From Cupriavidus phytohabitans (GTDB lineage Bacteria; Pseudomonadota; Gammaproteobacteria; Burkholderiales; Burkholderiaceae): a stretch of DNA of 64,000 nt. Below the pieces are notes generated by a model. It made no database searches and was not told the DNA's origin. It worked only from the letters and a program-made list of their open reading frames with translations. Positions within the stretch are counted from its first letter, which is position 1. Each line of letters opens with the position of its first letter. Positions 33,804 to 41,953 of the stretch are shown here, piece by piece. Position numbers and translations under genes: made by a program. The DNA is taken from contig NZ_AUFE01000012.1 in assembly GCF_000426345.1 (NCBI RefSeq), positions 92,710 through 156,709 on the forward strand, given 5' to 3'.

Positions 33804-35081
33804 ATGACCAATTCCCCCCGCCAGGGCACCGCGACCCTGGCCGTGCTGATCGACGCCGACAACGCGGCGCCCGCCATCGTCGAAGGCCTGCTGGCCGAAG
33901 TCGCCAAGTACGGCGTGGCCGCCGTCAAGCGCATCTATGGCGACTGGACCCGGCCCAACCTGGCCGGCTGGAAGGAGCGGCTGCTGTCGCATTCGATCCA
34001 GCCGATCCAGCAGTTCCGCTACACCGTCGGCAAGAACGCCACCGACAGCGCCATGATCATCGACGCCATGGACCTGCTGTACACCGGGCGCTTCGACGGC
34101 TTCTGCATCGTCTCCAGCGACAGCGACTTCACGAGGCTGGCATCGCGCATCCGCGAGCAGGGGCTGATCGTCTACGGCTTCGGCGAGCGCAAGACGCCCA
34201 AGCCCTTCGTCACCGCCTGCGACAAGTTCATCTACTCCGACGTGCTGCGTGCCGAGGCCGATACCGAAGGCGCCGACGAAGCGGCTGCGCCCACGCGCAA
34301 GCGCAGCACCGGCGAACTGCGCCAGGACTCGCGCCTGGTGCGCCTGCTGCAGAGCGCGGCGCAGGCGGTGTCCGACGAGGACGGCTGGCTGACGCTGGGC
34401 AGCATGGGCAACCACATTGCCAAGCAGGCGCCGGAATTCGACTCGCGCAACTATGGCTACGGCAAGCTCTCCGAGCTGGTGGCGGCGACCGGGCTGTTCG
34501 AGGTGGAAACGCGCAACGGCGGCAACAACAAGACGATCTGGGTGCGGCTGAAGAAGCGCGGCAAGGGCGGCGGCGAGCAGCAACAGCGTCCGCCGCAGCA
34601 ACAACCCGCGCAGCAGGCGGAAGCCCTGCGCCGCACGCCGGCCTCCGCGCCGGCTGCAATTCCCGAGCCGGCGCCGGCGCCGGAGCGGGTCGTGGTCCAG
34701 GCTGAACCGCAGCTGCCGGCCGATGACGAGCCCCCATTCGTCGCCGCCGACGCGGTGCAGCCCGAGCCCGAGCCGGTGCCGCCGCTGGAAGCGGCGCCCC
34801 AGCCCGACCCCGAACCCAAGCCCGACACCGAACCGAAGACGCGCAGCCGCAAGCGCCCGGCGCGCCGTCCAGAGGTGACGCTGAGCGAGACGCCATGGCC
34901 GATCGACCAGTCGGTGTTTGCCGCGCCGGGGGCGACGGTGTTGACGGCGACGGTGGAGGCGGAGCCTGAAGTGCCGGCGCAGCCGGAAGTGGAAGCCGAG
35001 GCAGCGCCTTCCCCGGCGCCGGCGCCGGCGCGGAAGCCCCGCAAGCGGACTGCCAAGAAAAAGGAAACCACTATCGAGTAA
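33804..35081 (+). CDS. NYN-domain and OST-HTH/LOTUS-domain protein
   Basis: A 425-residue protein. Residues 10-155 form a NYN (PIN-like) nuclease domain: LAVLIDADNAAPAIVEGLL, RIYGDWTRPNLAGWKERLL, KNATDSAMIIDAMDLLYTG, FCIVSSDSDFTRLASRIREQ, with the conserved acidic residues. Residues about 170-245 are a winged-helix OST-HTH/LOTUS domain (LVRLLQSAAQAVSDEDGWLT, FDSRNYGYGKLSELVAATG). The last 180 residues are Gln/Pro/Glu/Ala-rich and end in a basic KRTAKKK tail. The family is thought to act on RNA; the target is unknown. Confidence 0.88.
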   Translation: MTNSPRQGTATLAVLIDADNAAPAIVEGLLAEVAKYGVAAVKRIYGDWTRPNLAGWKERLLSHSIQPIQQFRYTVGKNATDSAMIIDAMDLLYTGRFDGFCIVSSDSDFTRLASRIREQGLIVYGFGERKTPKPFVTACDKFIYSDVLRAEADTEGADEAAAPTRKRSTGELRQDSRLVRLLQSAAQAVSDEDGWLTLGSMGNHIAKQAPEFDSRNYGYGKLSELVAATGLFEVETRNGGNNKTIWVRLKKRGKGGGEQQQRPPQQQPAQQAEALRRTPASAPAAIPEPAPAPERVVVQAEPQLPADDEPPFVAADAVQPEPEPVPPLEAAPQPDPEPKPDTEPKTRSRKRPARRPEVTLSETPWPIDQSVFAAPGATVLTATVEAEPEVPAQPEVEAEAAPSPAPAPARKPRKRTAKKKETTIE

Positions 35082-35097
35082 ATAGGCCGCTCTGTTT

Positions 35098-35129
35098 GCT
35101 TCCCTCTCCCGCACGCGGGAGAGGGAAGC
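35098..35129. terminator. Palindromic hairpin between converging NYN and gspF genes
   Basis: GCTTCCCTCTCCCGC (35098-35112) and GCGGGAGAGGGAAGC (35115-35129) form a 15-bp perfect inverted repeat with a 2-nt centre. The core equals the element at 29828-29851. No long T tract follows on either strand. Confidence 0.7.
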
Positions 35130-35177
35130 TTGTGCGAGCGGCGTCAGGCCATGCAGTCGCTATCGCGATATCACCGC

Positions 35178-36395
35178 CTACCGCACCAACTGGTTGATCT
35201 CGATAATCGGCATTAACACCGCCAGCACGATCAACAGCACCACCACCCCCATCGTCAGGATCAGCAGCGGCTCGAGCAAGCTGGTCAGGAACAGCGTGCG
35301 CCGTTCCAGCTCCTGCGCCTCGCCCTGCGCAGCCCGGTCCAGCATCACCGGCAAGTTGCCGGTCGCCTCGCCTGACCGGATCAAATGCACCAGCACCGGC
35401 GGAAACTGGTTCTGCGCCGCCAGCGCTCGCGCCAGCGACGCCCCTTCACGCACGCGCGTATTGGCGTCTTCCACATTGGCACGCAATGCCTCGTTGGTCA
35501 GCGTCTCGCCGGCCGCCTGCAGGCTGCGCAGGATCGGCACGCCCGCCGACACCAGGATCGCCAGCGTGCCGGCAAAGCGCGCGGTGTTATAGCCGCGGAT
35601 CAGCTTGCCGAACAGGGGCGCGGTCAGAAGCCACCGGTGCCATTCCAGCCGCACCGCCGGCTGCTTCAGCAGGCTGCGGATCGCCAGGGCAACCACGGCG
35701 GTGAAGGCCAGCGCTGCCCACCACCAGTTGCGCACGAAATCCGACAGCCACAGCATGATGATGGTGAGCGTCGGCAGCTTCTGCTTGGTGTTCGCAAACA
35801 CGCTCACCACCTGCGGCACGACATAGGACAGCAGGAAGATCACGATCGCGAATGCGACCACCGTGACGATCGCCGGATAGGTGAACGCAAGCCGGATCTT
35901 CGACGTCAGCGTATTGCGTGACTCGATATACCCCGCCAGCCGCTCCAGCACCAGCCCGAGATGGCCAGAATGCTCGCCGGCGGAAACCAGCGCGCGATAG
36001 ATGTCCGGAAAGTCGCGCGGATGCTGCGCCAGCGCCACCGACAGCGAGCTGCCGCCCATCACCTCGGCGCGGATGCCGGCCAGCAGTTCGTGCACATAGG
36101 GCCGTTCGGCCTGGTCGGCCAGTGCGCCGAGCGCTTCGTCCAGCGGCAGGCCGGCGACGATCAGGCTGGCGAGCTGGCGCGTGAACAGCGCCTGCTCCTG
36201 CGTCGACAGCTTGCGCGCGAACAGCTGGCCACCGCTGCGCGGCGCAAGGCCGGCACCGGCCAGCGCATCGACGGTCAGCGGCGTCAGCCCCCGCGCGCGC
36301 AGTTGCGAGCGCGCCTGGCGCGGACTGTCGGCCTCGATGACGCCGCGGTCGGTCTTGCCGGCGGCGTCGGCGGCTTCGTAGCGGAAGGCTGGCAT
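35178..36395 (-). CDS. gspF: Type II secretion inner-membrane platform protein GspF
   Basis: A 405-residue protein with two repeated cytoplasmic T2SSF domains (about 70-195 and 275-395) and three transmembrane helices, near IVTVVAFAIVIFLLSYVVPQ, WWWAALAFTAVVALAIRSLL and LTMGVVVLLIVLAVLMP. N-terminal PAFRYEAADAAGKTDRGVIE is the usual GspF/PilC start. It forms the platform to which the GspE ATPase couples. It is the last gene of the gsp operon, 17 bp after gspE. Confidence 0.95.
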   Translation of the reverse strand: MPAFRYEAADAAGKTDRGVIEADSPRQARSQLRARGLTPLTVDALAGAGLAPRSGGQLFARKLSTQEQALFTRQLASLIVAGLPLDEALGALADQAERPYVHELLAGIRAEVMGGSSLSVALAQHPRDFPDIYRALVSAGEHSGHLGLVLERLAGYIESRNTLTSKIRLAFTYPAIVTVVAFAIVIFLLSYVVPQVVSVFANTKQKLPTLTIIMLWLSDFVRNWWWAALAFTAVVALAIRSLLKQPAVRLEWHRWLLTAPLFGKLIRGYNTARFAGTLAILVSAGVPILRSLQAAGETLTNEALRANVEDANTRVREGASLARALAAQNQFPPVLVHLIRSGEATGNLPVMLDRAAQGEAQELERRTLFLTSLLEPLLILTMGVVVLLIVLAVLMPIIEINQLVR

Positions 36396-36412
36396 CCGGT
36401 GTCTGCTCCGCC

Positions 36413-37954
36413 TTAGTCGCGCGTCACGCGCAACACTTCCTCAAGCGAGGTCGCGCCGCTGTCGATCCAGCGCTGCGCGTCGCCGCGCATGGTGTGCATG
36501 CCATGCGCCAGCGCCACCTGCTTGATCTCCGATTCCGGCGCCTGCCGGTGGATCATGGTGCGGATCTCGTCGCCGACGGTCAGCAGCTCGTAGACACCCA
36601 TGCGGCCCTGGTAGCCCGACTGGCCGCACTTGTCGCAGCCAACCGGATGCCACACATGCTGCAGCGGCTTGCCCTGCGCCCGCAGCGCTTCGGCATCGGC
36701 GGCGGCTATTTCCTCGGGCAGCTCGATCACTTCCTCGCGCTTGCAGTGCGGGCACAGGCGCCGTACCAGCCGCTGTGCCAGCACGCCCAGCAGCGACGAC
36801 GACAGCAGGAACGGCTCGATCCCCATGTCGACCAGCCGCGTCACCGCCGAGGCCGAATCGTTGGTGTGCAGCGTCGCCAGCACCAGGTGGCCGGTCAGCG
36901 AGGCCTGCACCGCGATCTGCGCGGTTTCCAGGTCGCGGATCTCGCCGATCATCACCACGTCTGGGTCCTGGCGCAGGATCGCGCGCAGGGCCTTGCCGAA
37001 AGTCATGTCGATGCGCGGGTTGACCTGGGTCTGGCCGATGCCGTCGAGGTCGTACTCGACCGGGTCTTCCACCGTCATGATGTTGGTGGTGCGCGCATCC
37101 AGCCGCGACAGCGCGGCATACAGCGTGGTGGTCTTGCCCGAGCCGGTCGGGCCGGTCACAAGCACGATGCCGTGCGGCTGCCGGATCAGGTGGTCGAAGC
37201 CGCGCAGCGTATTGGGCGACATGCCGAGCCTGGCCAGGTCGAGCCGGCCCGCTTCCTTGTCGAGCAGGCGCAGCACCGCGCGCTCGCCGTGGCCGGTGGG
37301 CAGCGTCGACACGCGCACATCCACCGGGCGCCCGCCCACGCGCAGGGTGATGCGGCCGTCCTGCGGCAGGCGTTTCTCGGCGATATCGAGCTGCGCCATG
37401 ATCTTGATGCGCGAAATCAGCGCGCCGTGCAGCGCCTTCTTGGGCCGCACCACATCGCGCAGCGTGCCGTCGACGCGGAAGCGCACCACCGACGACGACT
37501 CGAACGGCTCGATGTGGATATCCGATGCGCCTTCGCGCGCCGCCTGCGTCAGCAGCGCGTTGATCATGCGGATGATCGGCGCGTCGTCCTCGGACTCGAG
37601 CAGGTCTTCCACGGCGGGAATGTCCTGCATCAGGCGCGACAGGTCGACCTCGCCCTCGACTTCACCCACCACCTGCGCGGCGCTGCCGTCCTGGCGGTTA
37701 TAGGCGTCGGACATGGCGCGCTCGAGCGCCTCGGGCTCCAGCACGCGCAGCCGCAGCGCGCCGTGCACCCGGGCGATCTCCGCCAGCGCGGTCGGGGAGG
37801 TGGCGCGGCTGACCCATACCTCCAGGCCGTCGGGGCGCTGGTGCGCGATCAGCAGCGGCGCTTCGCGCGCAAAGCCGTACGAAACCAGGCGCGCCGCCAT
37901 CGGCGAGGGCGGCTCGAGGGTATCGGGGGCAGGGGTCTGGACTTCGCTCGCCAT
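36413..37954 (-). CDS. gspE: Type II secretion ATPase GspE
   Basis: A 513-residue cytoplasmic ATPase. The core has Walker A TGPTGSGKTTTLYAALS, the Asp box NIMTVEDPVEYDLDG, Walker B PDVVMIGEIRDLETAQIA and the His box GHLVLATLHTNDSASAV. A zinc-binding tetracysteine element CPHCKR...CDKCGQSG lies near the C-terminus, as in GspE/PilB. It powers pseudopilus assembly from below GspF. It starts 8 bp after gspD ends. Confidence 0.96.
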   Translation of the reverse strand: MASEVQTPAPDTLEPPSPMAARLVSYGFAREAPLLIAHQRPDGLEVWVSRATSPTALAEIARVHGALRLRVLEPEALERAMSDAYNRQDGSAAQVVGEVEGEVDLSRLMQDIPAVEDLLESEDDAPIIRMINALLTQAAREGASDIHIEPFESSSVVRFRVDGTLRDVVRPKKALHGALISRIKIMAQLDIAEKRLPQDGRITLRVGGRPVDVRVSTLPTGHGERAVLRLLDKEAGRLDLARLGMSPNTLRGFDHLIRQPHGIVLVTGPTGSGKTTTLYAALSRLDARTTNIMTVEDPVEYDLDGIGQTQVNPRIDMTFGKALRAILRQDPDVVMIGEIRDLETAQIAVQASLTGHLVLATLHTNDSASAVTRLVDMGIEPFLLSSSLLGVLAQRLVRRLCPHCKREEVIELPEEIAAADAEALRAQGKPLQHVWHPVGCDKCGQSGYQGRMGVYELLTVGDEIRTMIHRQAPESEIKQVALAHGMHTMRGDAQRWIDSGATSLEEVLRVTRD

Positions 37955-37962
37955 GGCAGGCC

Positions 37963-40461
37963 TCAGTTCTGGACAGCGCCCGGCGTGGCGGCTTCGCCGC
38001 GCTGGCTCAGCGGCTGCTGAAAGGTTGCGGGCGGCACCGGTTGCGGCTGTGCCGGCACGCCGGGCTGCTGCGGATTCTGCGGATTCTGCGGATTCTGCGG
38101 ATTCTGCGGATTCTGCGGATTCTGCGGCAGCGTCTGCGGCAACGGCAGCGGCGCCGCCACGGGGCCGTTGGCGCGCGGATCGATGAACGGCGTGGTCGGC
38201 GCATCCGCCGGCGGCAGCAGCGGCGTGTTGGTGTCACGCACCATGATGTTAGGCGATACAAAGCCCTGCTGCTGCGCGCGCATATAGTCGTAGCGGTCCG
38301 CGGTCAGGCGGTCGGCGGCGCCCGTCGTGCGCATCACATACGGGCGCAGGAACACCAGCAGGTTGGTCTTGGAGCGGTTCTTGTTCTCGTAGCGGAACAG
38401 GCCGCCGATCAGCGGGATGTCGCCCAGCAGCGGTACCTTCTGCACGCCGTCGCCGTACGAATCCTCGATCAGGCCGCCGAGCACGATGATCTGGCCATCG
38501 TCGACCAGCACGTTGGTCTCGATCGAGCGCACATTGGTGGTCGGGCCCTGCACCTGCGACAGCGTGCCGGCCACCACCGACGACGACTCCTGGAAGATCT
38601 GCATCTTGACCAGCCCGCCGTCGGTGATCTGGGGCTTCACGCGCAGCGTGATGCCGACGTCCTTGCGGTCGAAGGTCTGGAACGGCGTCACCGACGCGGC
38701 GCCGCCGGTCTGCGCATAGGAGCCGGTGGTGATCGGGATGTTCTGGCCGATCAGGATCTTGGCTTCCTCGTTCTCGAGCGTGATCAGGTTCGGCGTGGAC
38801 AGGAGGTTGACGCTGCCATTGGTGCCCAGAGCGCGCAGCAGGGCGCCCAGGCCCATGGCCCGGTTGACGATGCCCAGGTTCAGGCCGCCGATGTCGGGGA
38901 CCAGCTGCTGCGCGGCGACGATGCCGGCGGCGCGGTTGCTGTCGGCCAGGGCGCCGGCCAGGGTCAGGTTGAGGATGTTCTGCCCGCCGGTGCCGAAGTT
39001 GGTGCCGGCAAAGACGTTGTTGTTGCCGCTTGACGAGCTGATCAGGCCTTGCCACTGGATGCCAAGCTCGCTCGCCTGGGTGGCGGTCACTTCGACGATC
39101 ATCGACTCGATGTAGACCTGCGCGCGGCGCGCGTCGAGGTCGTCGATCACCCCGCGCAGGTTGCGGTAGACCGGCTCGCTGGCGGTGATGATCAGCGAGT
39201 TGGTCGACGGGTCGGCCTGGATGATGCCGCCGGTGGTCGGCTGCGTGCTGGTGCCGAACGAGGCGGCGAAGGCCGAGCTGCCATAAGCACCGCCGCCGCC
39301 CATGCCGCTGGAGCCGTTGCGCATGCCGGTCTGCGTGCCGGTGGTGCCGCCGGTGAACTGCCCGCCGGCCGGCGTGGAGACATTGGTCATGCCGGCCGCG
39401 CCGGCGATGCCGCCCGCCGCACCGGCGCCGCCGGCGCCGGGCTGGGTCGAGGAGGCAAAGCTGCTGTCGGCCGCGACGATGGCGCGCAGCGTGGCGGCCA
39501 GCTTTACCGCATCGGCATTCTTCAGCGGCACCACCCAGATATTGCCGGGGCGGGCGTAAGGCTGGTCGAGCTTCTCGATCAGATGGCGCGCTTGCTGCAG
39601 CCGCGCGCGGCTGGAGGCGCGGATCATCAGCGCGTTGCTGCGCGGCTCGGCCACCACGGACGTGCGCAGCGAGGCATCGACGCCCGGCGCCGCGCCGCCG
39701 CCGGCCGCACCCGCGGCGGCGGGGTCGAGCAGCTTCTGCAGCACCTGCGCGGTGTCGCTGGCCAGCGCATGGCGCAGCGGTACCAGTTCGACCTCGCCCG
39801 AAGCGGGCGCGTCGATCGCGGCGATGATGCGCGCCAGCCGGCGCAGGTTGTCGGCGTAGTCGGTGATGACCAGCGTGTTGTTGGCCGGGTAGGCGGTGAT
39901 GGTGTTGTTGGGCGCGATCATCGGCCGCAGCACCGGCACCAGGTTGTTGGCCGACTCGTAGTTGAGCCGGAACACCTGCGTCACCACCTGGTCGCCGCGG
40001 CTCGGCGCCGCGCCGATCACCGTGGGCGAGCCCTGCAGCTTGGCGTCGGCCTCAGGCACGACCTTGGTGAAGCCGTTGCTTTCGACCATCGCGTAGCCCT
40101 GCATGCGCAGCACCGAGCCCAGCGTCTGCAGCGCCTGCGCGCGCGACACCGGCTGCTCGGTGACCAGGTTCACCGTGCCCTTCACGCGCGGGTCGATCAC
40201 GAAATTCTTGCCGGTGGCCTGCCCGACCGCCTTGATCACCGAGTCCAGGTCGGCATTGACGAAGTTGAGCACCACCTGGTCGCGGTTGGCCGGCGTGATG
40301 TCGGGCGGCGCCGGCGGCGTGGCCGCGGGGCGTGCGCCTGGTGCGCCTGGCTGGGCCCACAGCGGCGCGGGTGCCAGCAGCGAGAGTCCGCACAGCAGGG
40401 CCACGGCGCGGGCGCAGGCGGTCTGGAAAACAGGTCGGGTGGCATGGGTTGTCATAGTCAT
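37963..40461 (-). CDS. gspD: Type II secretion outer-membrane secretin GspD
   Basis: An 832-residue protein. A signal peptide (cleavage near PLWAQPG) precedes periplasmic N0-N3 domains (about 55-430; VVLNFVNADLDSVIKAVGQA, RTSVVAEPRSNALMIRASS) and the secretin core (about 450-740; VYIESMIVEVTATQASELGI, NLITLENEEAKILIGQNIPI, IVLGGLIEDS). A Gly/Ala/Thr-rich insert lies near 325-385 in N3. The C-terminus is a Pro/Gln tail with NPQ repeats encoded by a 9-bp tandem array. It forms the pore through which folded exoproteins leave. Confidence 0.95.
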   Translation of the reverse strand: MTMTTHATRPVFQTACARAVALLCGLSLLAPAPLWAQPGAPGARPAATPPAPPDITPANRDQVVLNFVNADLDSVIKAVGQATGKNFVIDPRVKGTVNLVTEQPVSRAQALQTLGSVLRMQGYAMVESNGFTKVVPEADAKLQGSPTVIGAAPSRGDQVVTQVFRLNYESANNLVPVLRPMIAPNNTITAYPANNTLVITDYADNLRRLARIIAAIDAPASGEVELVPLRHALASDTAQVLQKLLDPAAAGAAGGGAAPGVDASLRTSVVAEPRSNALMIRASSRARLQQARHLIEKLDQPYARPGNIWVVPLKNADAVKLAATLRAIVAADSSFASSTQPGAGGAGAAGGIAGAAGMTNVSTPAGGQFTGGTTGTQTGMRNGSSGMGGGGAYGSSAFAASFGTSTQPTTGGIIQADPSTNSLIITASEPVYRNLRGVIDDLDARRAQVYIESMIVEVTATQASELGIQWQGLISSSSGNNNVFAGTNFGTGGQNILNLTLAGALADSNRAAGIVAAQQLVPDIGGLNLGIVNRAMGLGALLRALGTNGSVNLLSTPNLITLENEEAKILIGQNIPITTGSYAQTGGAASVTPFQTFDRKDVGITLRVKPQITDGGLVKMQIFQESSSVVAGTLSQVQGPTTNVRSIETNVLVDDGQIIVLGGLIEDSYGDGVQKVPLLGDIPLIGGLFRYENKNRSKTNLLVFLRPYVMRTTGAADRLTADRYDYMRAQQQGFVSPNIMVRDTNTPLLPPADAPTTPFIDPRANGPVAAPLPLPQTLPQNPQNPQNPQNPQNPQNPQQPGVPAQPQPVPPATFQQPLSQRGEAATPGAVQN
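38068..38130 (-). repeat. In-frame 9-bp tandem repeat in gspD (Asn-Pro-Gln units)
   Basis: Six perfect copies of CTGCGGATT (plus-strand reading) run from 38068 to 38121, with a seventh, partly matching unit at 38122-38130. They encode repeated QNP in the tail of GspD. Perfect identity between units suggests recent slippage, and the copy number can change without a frameshift. Confidence 0.9.
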
Positions 40462-40489
40462 TTCCGTACGCTCCTGGCGCTGCCTGGCA

Positions 40490-41326
40490 TCAGAAGCGCA
40501 GCCTTGTCACGTTGTTGTCTCGTCGTCCCAGCAGGCTCAGCAGGCTGGTCAGTTGCGTCTCTGCATCGGGCTCGGCATGGGCGGTGCCCTCGAAGCGCGC
40601 CTGCCGGCCAAGCGTGCCGCTACCCTCCAGGTGCAGCGGCCCGGCGATCGTGCTCAGTTGCAGCTTGCCGCCGCCGGCGCCGCTCCAGTCGATCTCGGCG
40701 CGGTAGCTGCCGAGCGGGCGCAGCCGGCTGACCGCGGACGACACCTGCTCGATGCGCAGCGTGACATGGCCGCGCATGCCATTGCCATTTCCGCTTCCGT
40801 TGCCATTCCGGCCGGAAAAGCGGCCTTGCAGCGTCGACCAGTCCGCGCGCATCAGGCCATCCGGGCGCAGCGTATTGAACGGCGCGCCGATACCTTCCAG
40901 CAGCGATGCCGGCAGCCGCATCGCCCCGGACTGCACGGTCCAGCCGCCCGGGGTCGCGGTGATCGCCACCGGCGCGGCCATGGCTTCGGTGTGCGTCACC
41001 ACCGCGCGCGCGGTGCCGGCCAGCAGCGGCCAGAAGGCCAGCGTCCATTGCAGCCGGCCCGGCAGTACCGTGGCGGTCTGGCTGCCGGCGCCGGCCGACA
41101 GCGCCAGCGTGGCGCTGCCGCGCCACAGCGAGCCGCTGGCATCGGCCAGCAGGATCCGTCCCTGCGTCTGCGTGGCCACGCGCTCGGCGATCCACGCGGC
41201 CGGCAGCATTGCCACCACTGTTACCGCGGCGCTGGCGAGTCCCAGCGCGAGCCAGCGCAGGCGCCGCCACACACCCGGCTGGCGCAGCTTGCGGCGCGGC
41301 AGCCGCAGCGTTTCCAGCCGTACCAT
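40490..41326 (-). CDS. gspN: Type II secretion protein GspN
   Basis: A 278-residue protein with a short basic cytoplasmic N-terminus, one transmembrane helix (about 26-48, WLALGLASAAVTVVAMLPAA) and a periplasmic beta-rich domain containing GRILLADASGSLWRGSATLAL, the usual GspN region. The length and C-terminal DNNVTRLRF fit the family. GspN is not present in all T2SS; its role is structural or accessory. The start codon overlaps the gspM stop (ATGA). Wholly embedded in the gsp operon. Confidence 0.88.
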   Translation of the reverse strand: MVRLETLRLPRRKLRQPGVWRRLRWLALGLASAAVTVVAMLPAAWIAERVATQTQGRILLADASGSLWRGSATLALSAGAGSQTATVLPGRLQWTLAFWPLLAGTARAVVTHTEAMAAPVAITATPGGWTVQSGAMRLPASLLEGIGAPFNTLRPDGLMRADWSTLQGRFSGRNGNGSGNGNGMRGHVTLRIEQVSSAVSRLRPLGSYRAEIDWSGAGGGKLQLSTIAGPLHLEGSGTLGRQARFEGTAHAEPDAETQLTSLLSLLGRRDNNVTRLRF

Positions 41327-41934
41327 CAGCTGCGGCCGCCCGGACCCTGCAGGGTCGCGCTGACATTGACCAGCGCCGTGGCGCCGACATAAACGACGCG
41401 GGCGTCGATCACTTTCATGCGCTGCTGCTGGCGCACGTCCTGCAGCCAGCTGCTGAACGCGCCGAAGGGCACCTTGTCGAGCTGCACCTGGACATTGTTG
41501 TCGGCAGCGGCGGCGAGCCGGGTCGCCTTCAGGCCATGCTGGCCCAGGCTGTCCTGCAGCGCCTGCGTCAGCGCGTCGCCGCGCAGCGCCGGTGCCGGCG
41601 TGGCCTTGAGGCCGCGCGCTTCCTGCGCCAGCGTTTCCATTTCGGCCAGGTCGGCGCGCATCTGCGGCAGGCTGCGCGCCAGGCGCTGGCGGCCTTCGGC
41701 GGCCGGCTCCCACAGCAGCGTGTATCCGATCACCAGCACCAGCACTGCGGCGCCGCCGGCCAGGATGGCCTGCTCGCGCGGGTTGCGCGCGGACCAGAAC
41801 GCATTGAAGCGTTCCTGCCAGGCCTGCGGCACGCTCGGGCGCAGCCGCGCCAGGCGCGAGCGCACGGCGGTGGTGCTGGCGGATCGGGCTTGGCGGGAGC
41901 TCTGGTTTCGGGCGGAGTCTTTCATGGCGTCCAT
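41326..41934 (-). CDS. gspM: Type II secretion protein GspM
   Basis: A 202-residue bitopic membrane protein. About 55 cytoplasmic residues are followed by one helix (AILAGGAAVLVLVIGYTLLW, about 57-76) and a periplasmic coiled and ferredoxin-like domain (EMETLAQEARGLKATPAPAL, VQLDKVPFGAFSSWLQDVRQ). GspM binds GspL in the inner-membrane platform. An ATG at 41925 is an alternative start. It overlaps gspN by 1 bp. Confidence 0.9.
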   Translation of the reverse strand: MDAMKDSARNQSSRQARSASTTAVRSRLARLRPSVPQAWQERFNAFWSARNPREQAILAGGAAVLVLVIGYTLLWEPAAEGRQRLARSLPQMRADLAEMETLAQEARGLKATPAPALRGDALTQALQDSLGQHGLKATRLAAAADNNVQVQLDKVPFGAFSSWLQDVRQQQRMKVIDARVVYVGATALVNVSATLQGPGGRS

Positions 41935-41953
41935 GCGTATCGTGCTGCCGCGC

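Noticed and set aside
38068..38130. The short tandem array as a CRISPR
   Set aside because: Units are 9 bp, contiguous and in frame within gspD, with no spacers and no cas genes in the window.
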